A DNA stretch of 64,000 nt from Epiperipatus broadwayi (GCA_028023455.1 JAQFVV010006220.1:8661852-8725851); one strand, 5' to 3'. Shown: positions 1 through 12,600, counted from the first letter of the stretch. Made by a program: numbers and translations. The notes: generated by a model from the sequence alone, not told the origin.

Positions 1-251
1 GGAGTAAACAAAAAATAAAAAAAAATCAAGCTTCGAATCTAGCAAGCAAAAAGCCCAGTGTGAAGTACTAAGATCTTTTCTAATAATAAAAAAAGATTTA
101 TGTAATACAAAAGATCAACTTTTAAGTACTTTTTAAACTGAACATCTTACACAAACTGATTTTTAGTCATTCATGAGCCAATTCTTACTATCTAACCTTG
201 CAATTTTGACATCATCATACAAAATTACTTAAGTAATAAAGACGTTTGTAG

Positions 252-272
252 CAACAACAACAACAACAACAA
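252..272. repeat. (CAA)n microsatellite
   Basis: Seven CAA triplets, followed by an A run. It lies in intronic sequence downstream of the last nompC exon. Confidence 0.9.
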
Positions 273-597
273 AAAAGCAATTTTTTGTAATATTTTGTGA
301 CAATATTTTATTTCTTTTTAATTATATACAATATAATAAGCATGTAAAAAAATTAATTTGCTTGTAATTATTTATCAATAAAAAAAACTGACTACATATT
401 AATTTGTATACTTTTAAAATTATATATAAAGGAGATAATTTTGTTGCTTATCCCAGGGGCAAAATTGCTAGTATCAAATATATGTAATATATAAAATCCC
501 TATTTTCTCTGTTGTCTGATTGATGAATGTTTGAATGTTTATTGGATGTCATGTATCAAATTTACAACCACTACATTTATGTGAAATAATTCAGCTC

Positions 598-960
598 GGA
601 AAAAAGTCAGTACATGAGCTTTTAACTTTTGTGAAAAAAATGTGATTACAATACATAAATTCATGTTTGAAATGTAATATTTAGTGAGGAGAAAAAATGG
701 CTGCTATAATACCATATTTACATTTAGTTTTGGTTAGCATATTATTATGCTTAGTGAAAGATAATTTGAAGTAATTCCACCATTAATAAAAAGTACTTGG
801 AAAAAAAATCAGTATATGTGATTTTAACTACAGAAACATAGTATTTAAATTATGAAGAAAATGTGATTACAGTACATAAATTCATGTTTGAAATGTGATA
901 TTTAGTGAGGGGGGAAATAGATGCTATAATACCTATTTATTTTTGGTTAGTGAATAACTG
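598..960. repeat. Imperfect tandem duplication, period about 200 bp
   Basis: Two units start at 598 and 799. Both contain GTGATTACA followed by TACATAAATTCATGTTTGAAA, then a TATTTAGTGAGG block and a GCTATAATACC block in the same order. The second unit has an insertion of about 30 bp after TTTTAACT and a shortened end. No coding content is visible. Confidence 0.8.
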
Positions 961-3887
961 AAGTCAAAACAATGACTTTTCAAATTGGTATACAATTCTC
1001 ATATTTAAAATCTTTTGATTAATTTACATTTAATCTTAAAAAAATGTTAAAGCAACCAATTAAAAACAATAATGGCCTGGGTACATCTGGTATATAATAA
1101 AATTATACATGTAACTAATGTTAATAATAGATATCAGAAATAGCAAACAATTTGTAATTGTCATAACTATTCATACAAGCAGCAATCACCAAATCTAAAA
1201 TTCAGTAAAACAATATTCAAAACATATATTAAATTACATATAATTCATTTACATAAAGAAACATTTCAATCATAACAAAATCAATAGATAATATAAGACC
1301 AACATATTCTTTCTTTGATCAGTTTTACCCAACAGACTTTTTTCTGGTAAGAGTGCTGGATTTACACTGTCTCTCTTCAGTGACTGATTTTTATTTTACC
1401 TCATTATTTAAATATTTCACCAATGTGTCATTAATATAAGTTAAAGAGGAATTCAGATTATCTTTGGATGATACATAAACTTTTACTGAAATACTTAAAA
1501 TATAATTGAAGACATTTTATCTGTCCACAACAATACTGGATTACAAAAAAAAATATTTCTGTTACAAATTAGTAAAAAATAAAATAGTTTATTGATCTTG
1601 CTATAATAATTAATTCCACTAGCATAAAAGTTAACAAATCCAATTCAGCTCATTTCTATTTTGTAAATTTTACAGTGGCATTCACTGTCTGCATTCAAAT
1701 CATTTTATATAACAGATGTTCATTATACAATTTTATCAAACTTTCTAATTTTTTAAGGCATTATAACATGTCATTCTCATTACACATAATTATTTACTGA
1801 TTAAATTAATCATCAAATAGATTTTCAAAGTTTAAACATAAATTTTTACTATAGTAAAAACAGAATATATCACAATTTCACGGACCAATAATATTCATGA
1901 GCATGATTTTCCTTTTCTAAGGTATCCAAAATTTATTCTAAATCTTTATAAAAACTTCATTAGTCATAACACATATTACACAATGTTTTGTTTAATATAT
2001 GACAGTTTTGACTGACTAGCAATCTTCTCCAGATATTAGAAATATTTTTTAAATATCTGAAGAAAATTGTTAAGCATCAAAACTGTCACAAATTCACTAA
2101 AGTATTGTGTAAAATGCATTATGATAAGTGTGATTTTTGTAGTAATGATTTTCTCTCTAATATCTCATTGTTTGTTTTAAGATGTGAGCAAAATTAATAG
2201 TAAAAATTTCAAAATATACATTTTCAGTTTTTTTAAAAATAAAAAAAATTTGTGATTAAAATTTGCATATCCTCTATAAAATTTACTAATTGAATGTAAC
2301 AAGGCAGAATTACTTATTCTGTTTATATAAAATTGTATAACAACTAAACATAATTTAACTACAGATATCTGAATTATGTCCATTACTATGTGTGTAAAAT
2401 ATCTTTTAATTTCAAATGATGTTGATTTTAAATTCCAATATGTAGGTAGTAAGATTAAATGAGAATAAAATTTTTACTAATATCTTCATATCAAGTAATA
2501 CACCAATCCTCTGACACTAAGGAAATGCTAAGCTGAAAATGTAATCAAAATCTTGGTCAGTTTATTTAACAGCATAGATAACAATTTCTTGATAACATAA
2601 AATATTTTGTAATTATTCAATGTTTATATTGTTTTCTCTATATTTATTTGGACTTTTAAGATCTTAAAAACTATTCAAAAATGCTTTGCTGGAATAGAAT
2701 GTTCTAAATTAGTGATATTGATAAGATTTTCAATTTGAATAAAAATTCTTTATATGAAGACATTAATAAGTTATTTCTACATTCTTTGGATTCATCTCTT
2801 CATACAGGAGTAAAATTAAAATCATGGATATATTTAAAGCTTCAAGCTGTTGTACTAAAAGATATTAAGTTTACTAAAGAAAGAAAATAATATTGATTAT
2901 TTCTAAAGTAATTTTGAATATTGTCAAATTTATGGTGCTATGGAAATTTCTATTCTATTAAATATTATTATTAATAACAAATTATTTTAATTCTTTAGTA
3001 TACACAATATACAATAAAATTAAAGCAGTAGCTCTCTACTCCAGTGTTATCTATAGGTAATTTCTAGATGCATAACTATCAGTTTGATTTACAAATCTTA
3101 CTGAAAGTGCAAAATCTGAAACTGGACTGCACCACTATTTGGTAATCATTAATTAATCCAAGTTTCTCATAGATGGTATTAAAGTAGAGGTGCTAATATT
3201 TTATCAAATATTATTATTCTCAAAAGTAACTTTCATGTTTTTGACAATTTTTTATTACTATATTTTTTAAAAATTATCACCTTATAAACTTCTCTTCTAA
3301 CTAAAACATATATAAGTGGATTCACTAATTTCAACTTACACCAAGCAAAATATCTTGACTCTCAATTTACATATCCTGTGCCTCCTTATCATCAATTCTT
3401 TAACAGCATAACAGTATAATCTCAGATAGATTTTTGTTTCAATGATAACTATGTTTTTCTTTTTTAGCCTCACTGGTATAATTCCAAGAAACTTTTATCA
3501 TTTCTAATATAATATGCTAAAAATATTTTTTTTGAAATCTCAGAATTTCATCTGATTCATGGAAGATATTTCTTTAAAGTATTTAAAAATACTTTTATCT
3601 TATAATCCATCAGAAACTGTTCAAAAATTTCATACATTATTAGTTTTCAGTAGATTCATTTATTATTGGAATATTTAAAAGAAAGATATTTATATATATT
3701 ATATTTGGAAATTTTTAAATTAATCTAATGTGAAACATAAGTTCTAAAAGTGCAATTTGTAATATTAAAAAATATAGTTTCTATACAAAATTTAATATAT
3801 ATATTCAATTTATTAAAAAACTTTCTCAGAACAATATAATTCAAAATAAATACATACAAAATGTATATAAGGAAAGGCCTGGTTTAA
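961..3887. other. Non-coding AT-rich sequence
   Basis: I find no exon, conserved reading frame or recognisable transposon here apart from the imperfect hairpin at 1965-2123. It is intron of nompC by position, downstream of the last visible exon. Confidence 0.6.
1965..2123. repeat. Imperfect inverted repeat (hairpin)
   Basis: Arms of roughly 75 nt, centred near 2045. CATAACACATATTACACAAT and TGACAGTTTTGA on the left pair with ATTGTGTAAAATGCATTATG and TCAAAACTGTCA on the right. The arms have several mismatches and indels, so this is an old fold-back or MITE. Confidence 0.65.
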
Positions 3888-4245
3888 TCCTTTAACAGCA
3901 TGTTATGCTAAGCATGCTTTCAGCTAACTGTTACTCATATTCATAGCAATAACTCTCCAAGAAGCTTGTGATGGTTATAAAAGAATAAAGAAGAGTGGGA
4001 ATTTTCATAAAATTTGAATATAGGATGTAAATAAACTAATTTTAATGACCCACTCTTTTGATAAGAAAATTCAGGATTTTTTTTGTTGATTGCACATATG
4101 TTGTTGGAAATATGTCAGGTCACTTTCATTTTATGTTTAGCATTGTTTCTTTCAGGGCAGACAATGCTAGTCGATGTAGGTTCGAAGCTGTGACCATGTT
4201 TAGATTCATGTTTGAGGAAAGTAGATTTATTATGCTGCTAAAGTA
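3888..4245. mobile_element. piggyBac-like MITE with TTAA flanks
   Basis: A 358-bp segment is flanked on both sides by TTAA (3884-3887 and 4246-4249). Its termini are imperfect inverted repeats: TCCTTTAACAGCATG on the left, and TACTTTAGCAGCATA read inward from the right. A TTAA target plus C/T-CTTTA-type ends is the piggyBac pattern. The 63-codon reading frame inside resembles nothing I know, so I treat the element as non-autonomous. Confidence 0.5.
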
Positions 4246-4274
4246 TTAAACTAAGCTTTTTTTTATACACATTT

Positions 4275-4881
4275 TGTAATAGACAGGGTATGAGCACAGA
4301 CTTTCACATGAGCCACCACTCTCCACACTATCTCATAACACTGATACACCTGAACACACATATGTCGAAAAGATAAATAATCACCAATATACATATTTCA
4401 TGCTAAACCAGCAATCATCAGTTGGTCCAGATTACCATCTCTACACATATATGCTACAAGTGCTCAGATATATATTAAGATAGCAAATCCTCCTACCCTA
4501 ATGGACAGGCTTCAATATCCTCCACACTCCAACTCTTCAACTGTCCATCCAATTGAAAATCTGATAAGGGTGGCCTTTGAGCATTCCATTATCAGATTTT
4601 CAATTGGATGGACAGATGAAGAGTTGGAGTGTGGAGGATATTGAAGCCTGTCCATTAGGGTAGGAGGATTTGCTATCTTAATATATATCTGAGCACTTGT
4701 AGCATATATGTGTAGAGATGGTAATCTGGACCAACTGATGATTGCTGGTTTAGCATGAAATATGTGTATTGGTGATTATTTATCTTTTCAACATATATGT
4801 GTTCAGGTGTATCAGTGTTATGAGATAGTGTGGAGAGTGGTGGCTCATGTGAAAGTCTGTGCTCATACCCTGTCTATTACA
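4275..4881. repeat. Near-perfect 607-bp palindrome (family B fold-back)
   Basis: Left arm 4275-4566 and right arm 4590-4881 are both 292 nt and differ at only about three positions that I could find (in the part around 4360-4400). They are separated by a 23-nt loop. Diverged single arms of the same family occur around 30370-30920 and 32515-33060. It lies 88 bp past the donor site of the exon at 4970-5071, in intron. Such an RNA could fold into a hairpin of about 290 bp. Confidence 0.92.
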
Positions 4882-4969
4882 TATATAGACACAGGTATAT
4901 ATAAGCCTGTGTATTTCAGCTAACACAATTTGTATGTATATGTTTTGAATTATATGAATATTTACTTAC

Positions 4970-5071
4970 AGTGTTTGCCATAGTAACTAATTCTGGTTGA
5001 TGTTTCAAAAACAGTTTTACAACATCAGAGTGATCATTTTCTGCTGCTAAATGCAATGGTGTCTGACCTTT
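4970..5071 (-). CDS. nompC: nompC exon (ankyrin repeat 9, last in window)
   Basis: Exon of 102 nt, 34 codons, phase 0. It begins KGQTPLHLAAENDHSDVVKL and ends LVTMANT. The AAENDxxxVVKLFLK motif is diagnostic for TRPN. The acceptor is GTGTTTTTTAG and the donor is the strong GTAAGT at 4964-4969. The next exon should begin with a TCAHIAA-type repeat, which I could not find in 1-4969, so the following intron is longer than 4.9 kb. A 607-bp palindrome starts 88 bp beyond the donor. Confidence 0.92.
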
Positions 5072-8000
5072 CTAAAAAACACATATTTTATTTTATTATT
5101 ATTAGAAAACTCTACATTTCAAAATTAATAAAGCAATATATTCATCCATACAATGGACTAAGAACAATCTTACATATAATAATATTTTTAAAAACAAAGT
5201 AAATCAGGATATGTGTTCATCAGGAACCATTTTCAAATAAAGGAACAAATGTATCTCATTTATTTCAACAACTCAGGCTTATTTAGAGTTAATTTTCATT
5301 TTCTGATTGCTGCAGAAAGTGCTGATTTGTTTTATCTTCATTGAGATTTAGTTATATAAATATTACTTAAAGGAGGTCTAGATGTTTTAGATTGTTCATC
5401 TATTATTAAGGCATCTGACCATAGATGGCCTCATTGATGAACTAGCCCTTAGTGAGTTTTAAATATTTAATAATTCTTTTCTTATAAAATATATTTAAAA
5501 AATAAAATTGATTAACTAAAAATCTATAAAATCTTTATAATACAATTTGGTTACATATAATGAATTTGTAAAGTATATATAGTTATCTTCTCGTAAACTA
5601 TTTATTCCAAGTCTTTCCATGGAAGCATAAAATCAGGAATAAAGTAAAACATATATATTGTAAGGGATTAGAAATGATTAACCAATCACATAGATTTACA
5701 TTTAAAGTAACTATGACTATAATGACGATCAAATGACTTAGCATTTTTTATTTCTACATTCAAATTAAAATTAATCTTTAGTTATCAACCTTTCTAAATA
5801 GAAAGCTTCCTTGAGAAATCTTATCATGGATCATATTATATGCTTTATGGGTTCTTAAATTCAACCTCAAAGTTAAAATTGAGTTAATCATTCTTATGTA
5901 TATGAATAAATCTGTAAGAAATATTTTATATACCACTTTGACATGTTAATATTAATGTTTTACTGTTATATAGTATGTAACCAAGCAGCCTAATGATATA
6001 ATTATATTTTGTTAGTAGAGACAACTCTGCAATCAAATCCAGTAAATGATTTTGAGCTAAATAAATAATCCCAATGTGGTAAATATCATCTAGGTATGCT
6101 AAGCAATGATTTATACTTGATTCTAAAAGAGTGAAAACTTCTCCAGCATTATTAAATGAAATTGATTATTAATTGATTAGTTAATAAGTCCAGCATTATT
6201 AAATGAAATTGATTATTAATTGATTAGTTAATAAGTGAACAAATTAATTTTTAAGAGTGACTATAACATTTATTTTTTATGATGATAATAATTATTGTCC
6301 TCCAGTATTTACATTGAGAATTATTTTAAAATAATAAACAATACTGTCTGATAACATATTTCCCATATACCAAATTCAAATTAGATTTGAGGAAACAAAT
6401 AGTTATATTTATTAGATATTTTATTGTTATTATTTGTTTTTATCATTTATTTCATATTGTATAATAAAGTAATTATTAATTTTAATATTTCTTTTTTGTT
6501 ATTATTAAAGGAATCATTGTCATTGCATATTCACTATATAAAGGTCATATTTAAGATATTATCTTACATATCAAATTTATCAGGATTGAATACATCATTA
6601 CTATATTAATGCCTATCTGAAACATAAAAGTATTGGGTAAGATAGTGTGCATAAAATCTCTTTTACATTATCATATTCTAGAATGCACAAACACACTTTG
6701 TACCCATGTATTTATTTTCTTAATTTTGTCATTAATCAACTTTATGTTTAAAATTGCTAGCCTTAGTTTTAAAAGAGTTACTCTTAATTAGTTCTTATAA
6801 TAAGAAACCGTACTTTTGCAAAGAATTTTGTTAATAAAATAGAATAAGACTAAGAATACACATATATTATTAAATAACCCTGAGAAATTTATTTATTTTA
6901 TTGAGTGTGAATCTACTATCAATGTAAAAAATAGCTTTAGCTTCTATGGAAATAGATAAAACTTGTATGCATAATAATTTTAAGTCAAGTGAGAGACAGT
7001 AGTCACACTTTCTTCTTTCACATTACTGACCACACTGCATCTCAACAACACACTTTCTCCACATTGTTGTCACAAACTACCATTATTCCTGCATGTTACC
7101 CAGTAGGCTGCATGATTTTTCAGGGTTAGTGGATATTAATAACATATTTTGAATGAGTTGAAAAAGCAAAAACAAACTATTTTGTTTAAGAAATAAAAAG
7201 CTAACAATTTACAATAAAAATATAAAATTGTTGCTTATACTTTTGCAACTGCTATCAGATAAATACAATACAAAATATCAAAAATAGAAACAAATTAAAT
7301 ATTAAAACTTTAGTCTTATAGTTAATTGTAAAAATAAGCTCTTACCAAAATAACTTAAAATTTTAAAGCTTGAAACCATGGTTTCTGCAAATGTATATAT
7401 ATGTACAAAAGTCTTTAGCAATAGTCCTGATTGTGATTATTCTAGTTGGCATGGGTGAATCTTTAGATATTATAGATTAATTACATAAGGGAAATATGGT
7501 AAGTCTTATGACAGAATTTATTTATTTCTTTACAGCATAGTTTTTTTCTTTAAAGCAAGCAAGATTGGATTTTAGCAAACTTCAGCATTTGCCTGGATCC
7601 AATTGAATAGTCCAGGTCTTTCGAATATTGTGGTTAAAGTTTTCTAACAACTCATGGCAAATACTACTTTACTAATAAATATAGCTATATATATTTACAT
7701 ATATATGCTTCATGTTAAGTTATTTTTCAAATGTTAAAACATTTTTTTAACTACAAATAATTGTAATATGGGCATGTGTGTTCATGGATAAGATCACATA
7801 CACATTTAAACGTAATTCAGTTTTTAACTTTTGTTTAAAGAAGCAAGTTAATTAGCATTGCTAAATGTATTATATAAATGTTCAATGGATTGCAGGTGTG
7901 CAGGAGTCACATTTAGTTTCAGATAAAACATTTCCTAGTAAGAGCTTAATTAGTTGCAAGGTATACAAAGAGATTCAGTGATTTTGCTAAGTGATTAAAA

Positions 8001-8683
8001 CTATCATGAAAAAGACCTTTATCTATTTTCATTAAAAATAAGATATTCCTTTGTTTAGTTTCACTAATAGTTATTAAAATATTTTAGCAAAAATCTGAAA
8101 TTAGTTAAAGAGTGTTGTTAAATACTAATTAATTATCCTAAAAATAAGAAGTAAACCACGGGTATTATAGAAGTCAATGGACTAATCTAATTAGTAAAAT
8201 GAAAATTTCAGTAAATATTAGATGAATAGATTAAATAAGTTATTAGTGAAAACAAAAAATGTAGATACCTTTTGTTTATGAATCATATATAAACTTTGCA
8301 AAATGTATTGTAGAAATCTTCAATCCTCGTGCAGCTGAAAACTATGCTTGAAGAAAACAAAAGAATGAAAGAATGAAAGCCTGAGTCCATTCCATTCTGC
8401 CACCCTGGGTGGTGTATGAGCTAAAAGTTCCATTATAAAATACATTTAAATTGTTATTTAAGTGCTAGTTGTCAATCATGTCAATATACCTAACTTCATA
8501 AAGCAAGACAAATGCCAAACCTGTCATCCAGCCTTGTAAAGATCCACCAGCAGTTCCAAAAGAACAGAGTGTTAACCATAAAAGTTTACAACAACTCATT
8601 TATAACTAATTAAATGATGAATGTTTCCATGTCTTATAAAGCCAGAGACTCTATCTGCCTAATAAATATTAAAAACAAAGAAA
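5072..8683. other. Intron sequence without recognised genes
   Basis: AT-rich intron of nompC. Apart from the 47-bp duplication at 6143-6236 I see no conserved coding block or recognisable element. A relatively GC-rich patch near 7000-7120 could be an unidentified repeat. Confidence 0.55.
6143..6236. repeat. Perfect 47-bp tandem duplication
   Basis: Units 6143-6189 and 6190-6236 are identical, beginning CCAGCATTATTAAATG and ending TTAATAAGT. Complete identity implies a recent duplication or an assembly artefact. Confidence 0.95.
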
Positions 8684-9612
8684 AAGGGCTCACCATTGTC
8701 TCCCCTGCTTAGCAATATTTACATATGTGAACTTGAAATCACTGATATAAAAACTATTTCATATCCACCTAAAGTTTGGCTTCAGTATATTGATGACACC
8801 TTTGTAGTATGGCCATATGGTGAACTGCCATTACAAATTTTCTGGAAACACATTGGTAATATATTTCCTTCAATTAAATTCAAATAGAATCAAAACAAGA
8901 ACAAAAATTGGCATTCTTAAATGTTCTTGTGATGAGTTCCTCGTGGAAAAATCAAAACTATAGATTGCAAAAAACCCACATATACAGAAAAATATTTAGC
9001 ATATATATTCAATCACCTCACAAACACACAGAAACAGATCAAAATAATTCAATTTGAAGAAAAAAAAGATGTATAAAGAACAAACTCTTATGAAAAATGG
9101 TTATCCATCAGCTATTATTAAAAAGCCTTAAATAGACAACAAAAAGAAACCAACAAAAAAAAAATAATTATTAGTACTATAGTGTATCCATTCATACCAA
9201 AAATAGCAAACAAATTAAGGAAAAATCTGCAATCAGTATAACATTGGAACAGCATTTCAGAGCCTTACCACACTATGAGGAATTCTAACATCTACATAGT
9301 CTAAACTTGAAATGCTGAAAAGTAAAAACTGCGTGTATGAAATACTATGTAAATGTGAAAGAATGTTTATTGGTGAGAGTAGTTAGTTACCCCATTGAAA
9401 AATGATTGCAGGATTACAAAACTGATGATTAGAAGAGAAAACAGGTGTATCTAAGATAGCAGACCATGTATATACCAATGAACATATGTTCAATTGGGAA
9501 AAGATAGAGAAAAAAAGATACAGAAAAGAAAATTCAAAGAAGCTGCTCACATGATAATGTTGAATAATCCCATCAATCAACCTAGTGTGACTATACTTAA
9601 GGTATAGAACCA
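8684..9612 (+). pseudogene. Penelope-like retroelement relic (RT + GIY-YIG endonuclease)
   Basis: Conceptual translation across several frames follows the order of a Penelope-like element. KGSPLSPLLSNIY is the RT motif before the active site and YIDDTFVVWPYGE is the catalytic box (YIDD at 8786-8797). Next come LAFLNVLV and the worn equivalent of a YRKPTHTDRYL block. KNCVYEILCKCERMFIGES is the GIY-YIG region, and a C-terminal HMIMLNNPINQPSV stretch follows. Stops and frame changes are frequent and the N-terminal two thirds of the RT are missing, so it cannot be active. A SINE starts about 90 bp downstream. Confidence 0.82.
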
Positions 9613-9699
9613 CTAAGCAACTTTGCTCTTAGAAAGGGGAGGAGAAATCTAGAGGAACTCATAGTTAAATATATGAAATTTCTATTGACTGTTGCTTTT

Positions 9700-9973
9700 G
9701 GCAGTATGGCTCAATTGGTTAGAGCATTACCTTAAAATACAATATTCAAGAATCTAAGAGTCTAGGTTTGATTCTCATGCTATTACTGTCACTGGTTAAG
9801 CCAGCAACACCTGAAGAAGAAAGAGTAATATGTCTCAAAACATTGTCCGTATACTAATCTCTGTGATATTACCAACAGTTGAATGTAATTGGATTATTTA
9901 AATAAAGTTAATTTTTAAAAAAAAACATTCATACTTAATATTAGATGATAGAGATAGTCTAATATATAAATAC
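9700..9973 (+). mobile_element. tRNA-derived SINE
   Basis: An A-box-like TGGCTCAATTGG at 9707-9718 and a B-box-like GGTTTGATTCTC at 9765-9776 give an RNA polymerase III promoter of tRNA type. A non-tRNA body and an A-rich tail region follow. The second copy at 22673-22900 shares the body (CACTGGT, CCAGCAACACCTG, CTCAAAACATTGT, ATTTAAATAAAGTTA) and the terminal GATGATAGAGATAGTC block, defining a family. No tRNA cloverleaf can be completed, so it is not a tRNA gene. Confidence 0.8.
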
Positions 9974-10177
9974 TACTAAAATACCATCATCACAACATTT
10001 CAGGAATTATTCTAGTACTGTGATAAACCACATAAGTCTTTATATTTTATATAATTTTTGATAATTTTTAAATTTATTAGAATTCAATCATATATAAATG
10101 ATATTAATCTAGGTATTGTTATGCCCTATTTTTCTTTTTAATCCTTCATACTTTTTTTATGCACCATGTATATTATT

Positions 10178-10929
10178 AGACAGGCAAAACTCTCCATACA
10201 GTAGTGCCACTCAATGCAAGCCAGAGTAGTCAATGGATTCCAGAAGGCTTGTGCATAAAAGCCCTATCTAATGCCTAATCATCCAATATCCAAGGAGTAA
10301 TGAAAGCCACAATGAGTAGGCACTAGGTAGGAATTTTATGCGCAAGCATTCTGGCATCCATTGATTACTCTGACTTGCACTGAGTGGCACTACTGTATGG
10401 AGAGTTTTGCCTGTTTTAATAACAGTTATGAGCAAGCTTAAGAAATGGTGATCATGTGATGTTTAGTGGTTTAATACCAATCCTGCCTAATAGGATAGTG
10501 GTGGCTATGGTTATTAAAGAACCGAAGACATCAAAATGTATGGTAATTGAACTGAGTTCAGACCTATAGGATTATATGAGTTAATGAGCTTAGATTGAAA
10601 ATATTCTATTTTCAAATTTTATTCTCATAGTTTTGTAGTTAAGTAGAGGTAAAAGGTGACTGCTGGCAGGTTGCATTAGATTCTAAGATCTAGGTGCAGT
10701 GCTCTCAGATCCAAGGCTTCTCACAGATGAAGGCCACAAGTCAGAAACTAGTCTGTGGATATTTGATGAGTAGGCACTAGATAGGGATTTTATGCACAAG
10801 CCTTCTGGCATCCATTGATTACTCTGGCTTGCACTGAGTGGCACTACTGTATGGAGAGTTTTGCCGATTTTAATAACAGTTATGAGCAAGCATAAGAAAT
10901 GGTGGCCATGTGATGTTTAGTGGTTTTAA
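10178..10929. repeat. Family A palindromic repeat cluster
   Basis: The block starts GGCAAAACTCTCCATACAG near 10182. It reappears in reverse complement near 10392-10415 and again near 10847-10865. The left arm (about 110 nt, with TGCAAGCCAGAGTAGTCAATGG) pairs with the inverted copy around 10340-10415. A full inverted unit then runs to 10929 through ACTGAGTTCAGA, AGTTTTGTAGTTAAGTAGAG and TCTAGGTGCAGTGCTCTCAG. The minus-strand reading frame at 10683-10889 lies inside it and has no recognisable protein. The autonomous source is unknown. Confidence 0.85.
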
Positions 10930-11669
10930 CCTATTTACAACTATAAGTAGATTAATACCTGATAAAATATTTAATGAAAAGATTTTAGTTCATATATATC
11001 TTCACTATTTTTCAGGATGCCATAGTTTTGACAAAGATGAATGAGATTTCATTGAAACCTTGATAGCCTACTTTGGCAGAGAGGATTTCTGGGCCTCTGA
11101 ATAAACATTTTTAAAGATTTAAAATCGAATTTTTTGATTGCTGAATATTTCTTGAAGCATTAATGTACTGTATGTCCTTTTTTAAAAATTTAAATATATA
11201 TGTGTGTTTATTGTCTAAAAGACTCAAAGGATCTTCTGGAAATTGGATCATAAGATTATGAGTTGCTTGTATTGCTTTTCAACTAAACCTTTAAAAAATG
11301 ATCTAGCAATGTGTGAACTAGATTTATTACAAAGTAATGCCATTACTATTACAAAAGTAACTTTTTAAAAATTAATCAACAAATTCTTATCAATAATAAT
11401 TTTGAAAATTCTATAAAAATTATACTTATATTATCATTTCATTATTATTATTTTCAATAATTTACAAGTTTATTGCTGGATTTCTTCAAATTTATTTCAA
11501 TTTCTTTGATCCATAGTGAGAATAAGATTCATTATAAAATAATGCCATTGATATTACACACACATATATATTATACATAGTGTTAATCAACAAATTTTTA
11601 ACAATAACTTTTAAAAAAATCTGTAAGAATTAAAGTGATATAATTTCATCATTATTATTTTCAAGAATT

Positions 11670-12600
11670 TATCAGTTTGCTGCTGGATGAGGATCTCTCC
11701 TAGTTTAATCCAGTTTCTGATCTGTAGTCTTTTCAGGTTGTTCAGAAATCCTCCTTATTTTAAAAATCATCTCATAATCTTTTCCATTCCAGTTCTTTTA
11801 TAATATTTTAGGATCCATTTTAAGACTTCAGTTGTCCATTTGGTATCAATTCATTAATTGATAGACTAACTCAGATACATTTCAGACATTTTTTTTCAAT
11901 AATATTAATATTTGTTTATTTTCTTAACCATGAAATTTACTCTTAATTTCCTCTCTTGACACATTCTCCATAATTTATTGCAGATCTGTAGTCTTTATAA
12001 AACAAATGTATTAAACATTTGTTTTTTGCATAAACATCCCTTTTAATATTATTTCTATAAAAACCACTCCATACAAGTTTAAATCCATGATTAATTTTGT
12101 TATTATATTTTTATTTATACTAATAATCTGTCCCATATACATATATAGTTATTAAGTTATTCTAATTTTCTTTTATTTTGAAAAAGCCACTAAACATAAC
12201 TAATGATTTCAGCATGCATGATTTTTAATTTTATTTAACTTTCATCCTGTAGTTCCAAAGCATTATTTGTAAAAAAAAAAAAAAAAAAAAAAAGCCACTT
12301 CTGCAAAATCAAAATATTCTAAGAAATTTTTATTCCTTTAGTTTGTCATTTAATTCATAAAATATTCACAATAAAACTATTGCAAAAATTTTTGGAGATA
12401 TAGATTTACTTTGCTGTATACCCTTATCAATATTAATCTTCTTAGTCTCATTGCGTAATCTAATCACAGATACTATATTTTGATAAATATTTTGCAGAGC
12501 TTGACAATATTCACATGTAATACCTAAATTTAATTATTGCAGAAATTTGTATTGAGTCAAATTCTTTTTGAAACCTATATATCCAATACAAAATGTCTGC
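11670..12600 (-). pseudogene. RTE-like LINE relic (3' half of RT to C-terminus)
   Basis: The minus strand, read in shifting frames, gives DKGIQQSKSISPKIFAIVLL, equivalent to the RT segment GVRQGDTISPKLF, preceded by IYQNIVSVIRLRNETKKI. Farther down come KWTTEVLKWI and LKRLQIRNWIKLGEILIQQ, equivalent to the C-terminal KWTxKVLEWRP and DDIRxxxGxNWxxxAQDR stretches of RTE-type LINEs. Stops and frameshifts are numerous. The AT-rich gap between the two parts includes a 23-A run at 12271-12293. Confidence 0.7.
12271..12293. repeat. Poly(A) run of 23
   Basis: An uninterrupted run of 23 A on the plus strand (poly-T with respect to the surrounding LINE relic). It is not at that element's 3' end, so it is probably a slippage expansion. 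Confidence 0.9.

Noticed and set aside
4058-4249. 63-codon plus-strand protein
   Set aside because: It sits inside a piggyBac-like MITE and has no domain; chance frame.
1-4969. Next nompC exon (TCAHIAA repeat) downstream of 4970
   Set aside because: I read the minus strand for an HIAA/HLAA-type block with splice sites and found none; it must lie beyond the window.
9383-9613. 76-codon minus-strand protein
   Set aside because: It is antisense to the Penelope-like relic, whose plus-strand motifs explain the sequence.
9701-9776. tRNA gene on the plus strand
   Set aside because: A- and B-box-like motifs are present but no acceptor stem or cloverleaf can be formed, and the same body recurs at 22.7 kb with a non-tRNA tail: a SINE.
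10683-10889. 68-codon minus-strand protein
   Set aside because: It lies within a family-A repeat unit, other copies break the frame, and there is no known domain.
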